Below are positions 5,163 to 5,682 of a stretch of 5,682 nucleotides of DNA, piece after piece; the first letter of the stretch is position 1, and each line of letters begins with the position of its first letter. Below the pieces are notes generated by a model. That model saw nothing but the letters and a program-made list of their open reading frames with translations, made no database searches and was not told where the DNA came from. A program made the position numbers and the translations under genes. The DNA comes from Acidobacteriaceae bacterium (GTDB lineage Bacteria; Acidobacteriota; Terriglobia; Terriglobales; Acidobacteriaceae), in assembly GCA_003156495.1 (NCBI GenBank), contig PMHC01000003.1, forward strand, positions 1,077 through 6,758, given 5' to 3'.

Positions 5163-5682
5163 GTGAATTCCACCATGCGCCGCGCCGCGCTCATCTACAA
5201 TCCGGCATCAGGCCAGCAGTCGGCGCGCAGAAGCGCGGCGGTAAGCGAGATTTTGGCCGTTCTGCGCGCGGCCGGCGTTGAGGCCAAAGCCTTCGAGACC
5301 GGCGCGCCGGGCAGCGCCACGGCGTTGGCCGCGCAGGCGGCGCGCGAAGGTTACGACACGGTTCTAGCCTGCGGCGGAGACGGCACGGTACACGAAGCGC
5401 TACAAAGTCTGGTGGGAACCGAGGTGGTGCTGGGTGTGGTTCCGCTGGGCACGGCCAATGCGCTGGCCTCGAGTCTGAAGCTGATCGCTCCGCCGGCCAA
5501 GGTGGCGCGGCGGCTGCTGAAATCGACGCCCACGCGGGTTTCCGTGGGTCGGATTCACTATACCGACGACGCGAATCAATCGGCCTCGCGCTACTTTCTG
5601 GTGGCCGCTGGAGCCGGAGCCGATGCGCTGCTGATGTCGCGGCTGGATACGCGGCTGAAGCGGCGGCTGGGCTACGTGCTCT
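5163..5682 (+). CDS. Diacylglycerol kinase family lipid kinase (YegS/DgkB/sphingosine kinase type), 3'-truncated by the window edge
   Basis: The first 173 codons from the GTG at 5163 (or 169 from the ATG at 5175) are present, and the frame is open to the window end. Members of this family phosphorylate diacylglycerol, undecaprenol-like or other lipid substrates at the inner membrane using ATP. Counting from the ATG, the N-terminus reads AALIYNPASG (4-13), the typical first strand and nucleotide-binding loop. GGDGTVHE (67-74) is the family's defining ATP-binding motif, and PLGTANALA (90-98) is the second conserved motif, usually PLGTxNDxA in the family. FLVAAGAGADALL (141-153) starts the C-terminal beta-sandwich domain. 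Full members are about 300 residues, so nearly half is missing beyond the window. The substrate cannot be told from what is present. The gene is transcribed away from dnaB. Its high GC and codon use match the neighbours. Confidence 0.93.
   Translation, partial: MNSTMRRAALIYNPASGQQSARRSAAVSEILAVLRAAGVEAKAFETGAPGSATALAAQAAREGYDTVLACGGDGTVHEALQSLVGTEVVLGVVPLGTANALASSLKLIAPPAKVARRLLKSTPTRVSVGRIHYTDDANQSASRYFLVAAGAGADALLMSRLDTRLKRRLGYVL

Noticed and set aside
1..5682. CRISPR arrays, insertion sequences, tRNA or rRNA genes, a defence or phage system
   Set aside because: No spaced repeats, terminal inverted repeats with transposase, cloverleaf or relevant protein families were seen; the genes are mostly housekeeping.

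Overview
The window (about 60% GC by eye in its genes) comes from a bacterial chromosome. The gene content fits a high-GC, Gram-negative-type bacterium, and Acidobacteriota is my best guess. The reasons are a sugar kinase fused to a RapZ C-terminal domain beside a MurU-like nucleotidyltransferase, and an XRE regulator with an S24-like domain that has lost its catalytic residues. I rest the assignment on recall of family style, not on a search.

Layout, left to right. Positions 1-545 carry no convincing gene; they hold small inverted repeats and a TTTTCCACA motif that recurs at the start of the first gene. Positions 546-1265 (+) encode an HTH regulator with a degenerate LexA/CI-type (S24-like) C-terminal domain. 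It converges, across a 34-bp gap, on a minus-strand cluster. Read in its own direction the cluster is dnaB (4936-3551, replicative helicase), then a 73-bp gap, then an aminoglycoside-phosphotransferase-fold sugar kinase fused to a RapZ C-terminal domain (3477-2044). Next, with stop and start codons abutting, comes a MurU/mannose-1-phosphate-guanylyltransferase-type nucleotidyltransferase (2043-1300). A 226-bp intergenic region (4937-5162) separates dnaB from a divergent diacylglycerol-kinase-family lipid kinase gene (5163 to the window end, truncated by the edge).

Functionally, the kinase and nucleotidyltransferase look like an anomeric sugar kinase plus sugar-1-phosphate nucleotidyltransferase pair. 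The characterised parallel is AmgK/MurU, which recycles peptidoglycan amino sugars to UDP-MurNAc without going through GlcN-6-P. The most notable feature is that the kinase carries the RapZ C-terminal domain. In Enterobacteria that domain senses glucosamine-6-phosphate and controls amino-sugar synthesis, so this protein may join salvage of wall sugars to sensing of the de novo pathway. Co-orientation behind dnaB suggests, but does not prove, co-transcription with the replication helicase. No CRISPR array, insertion sequence, tRNA, rRNA or phage module was seen.
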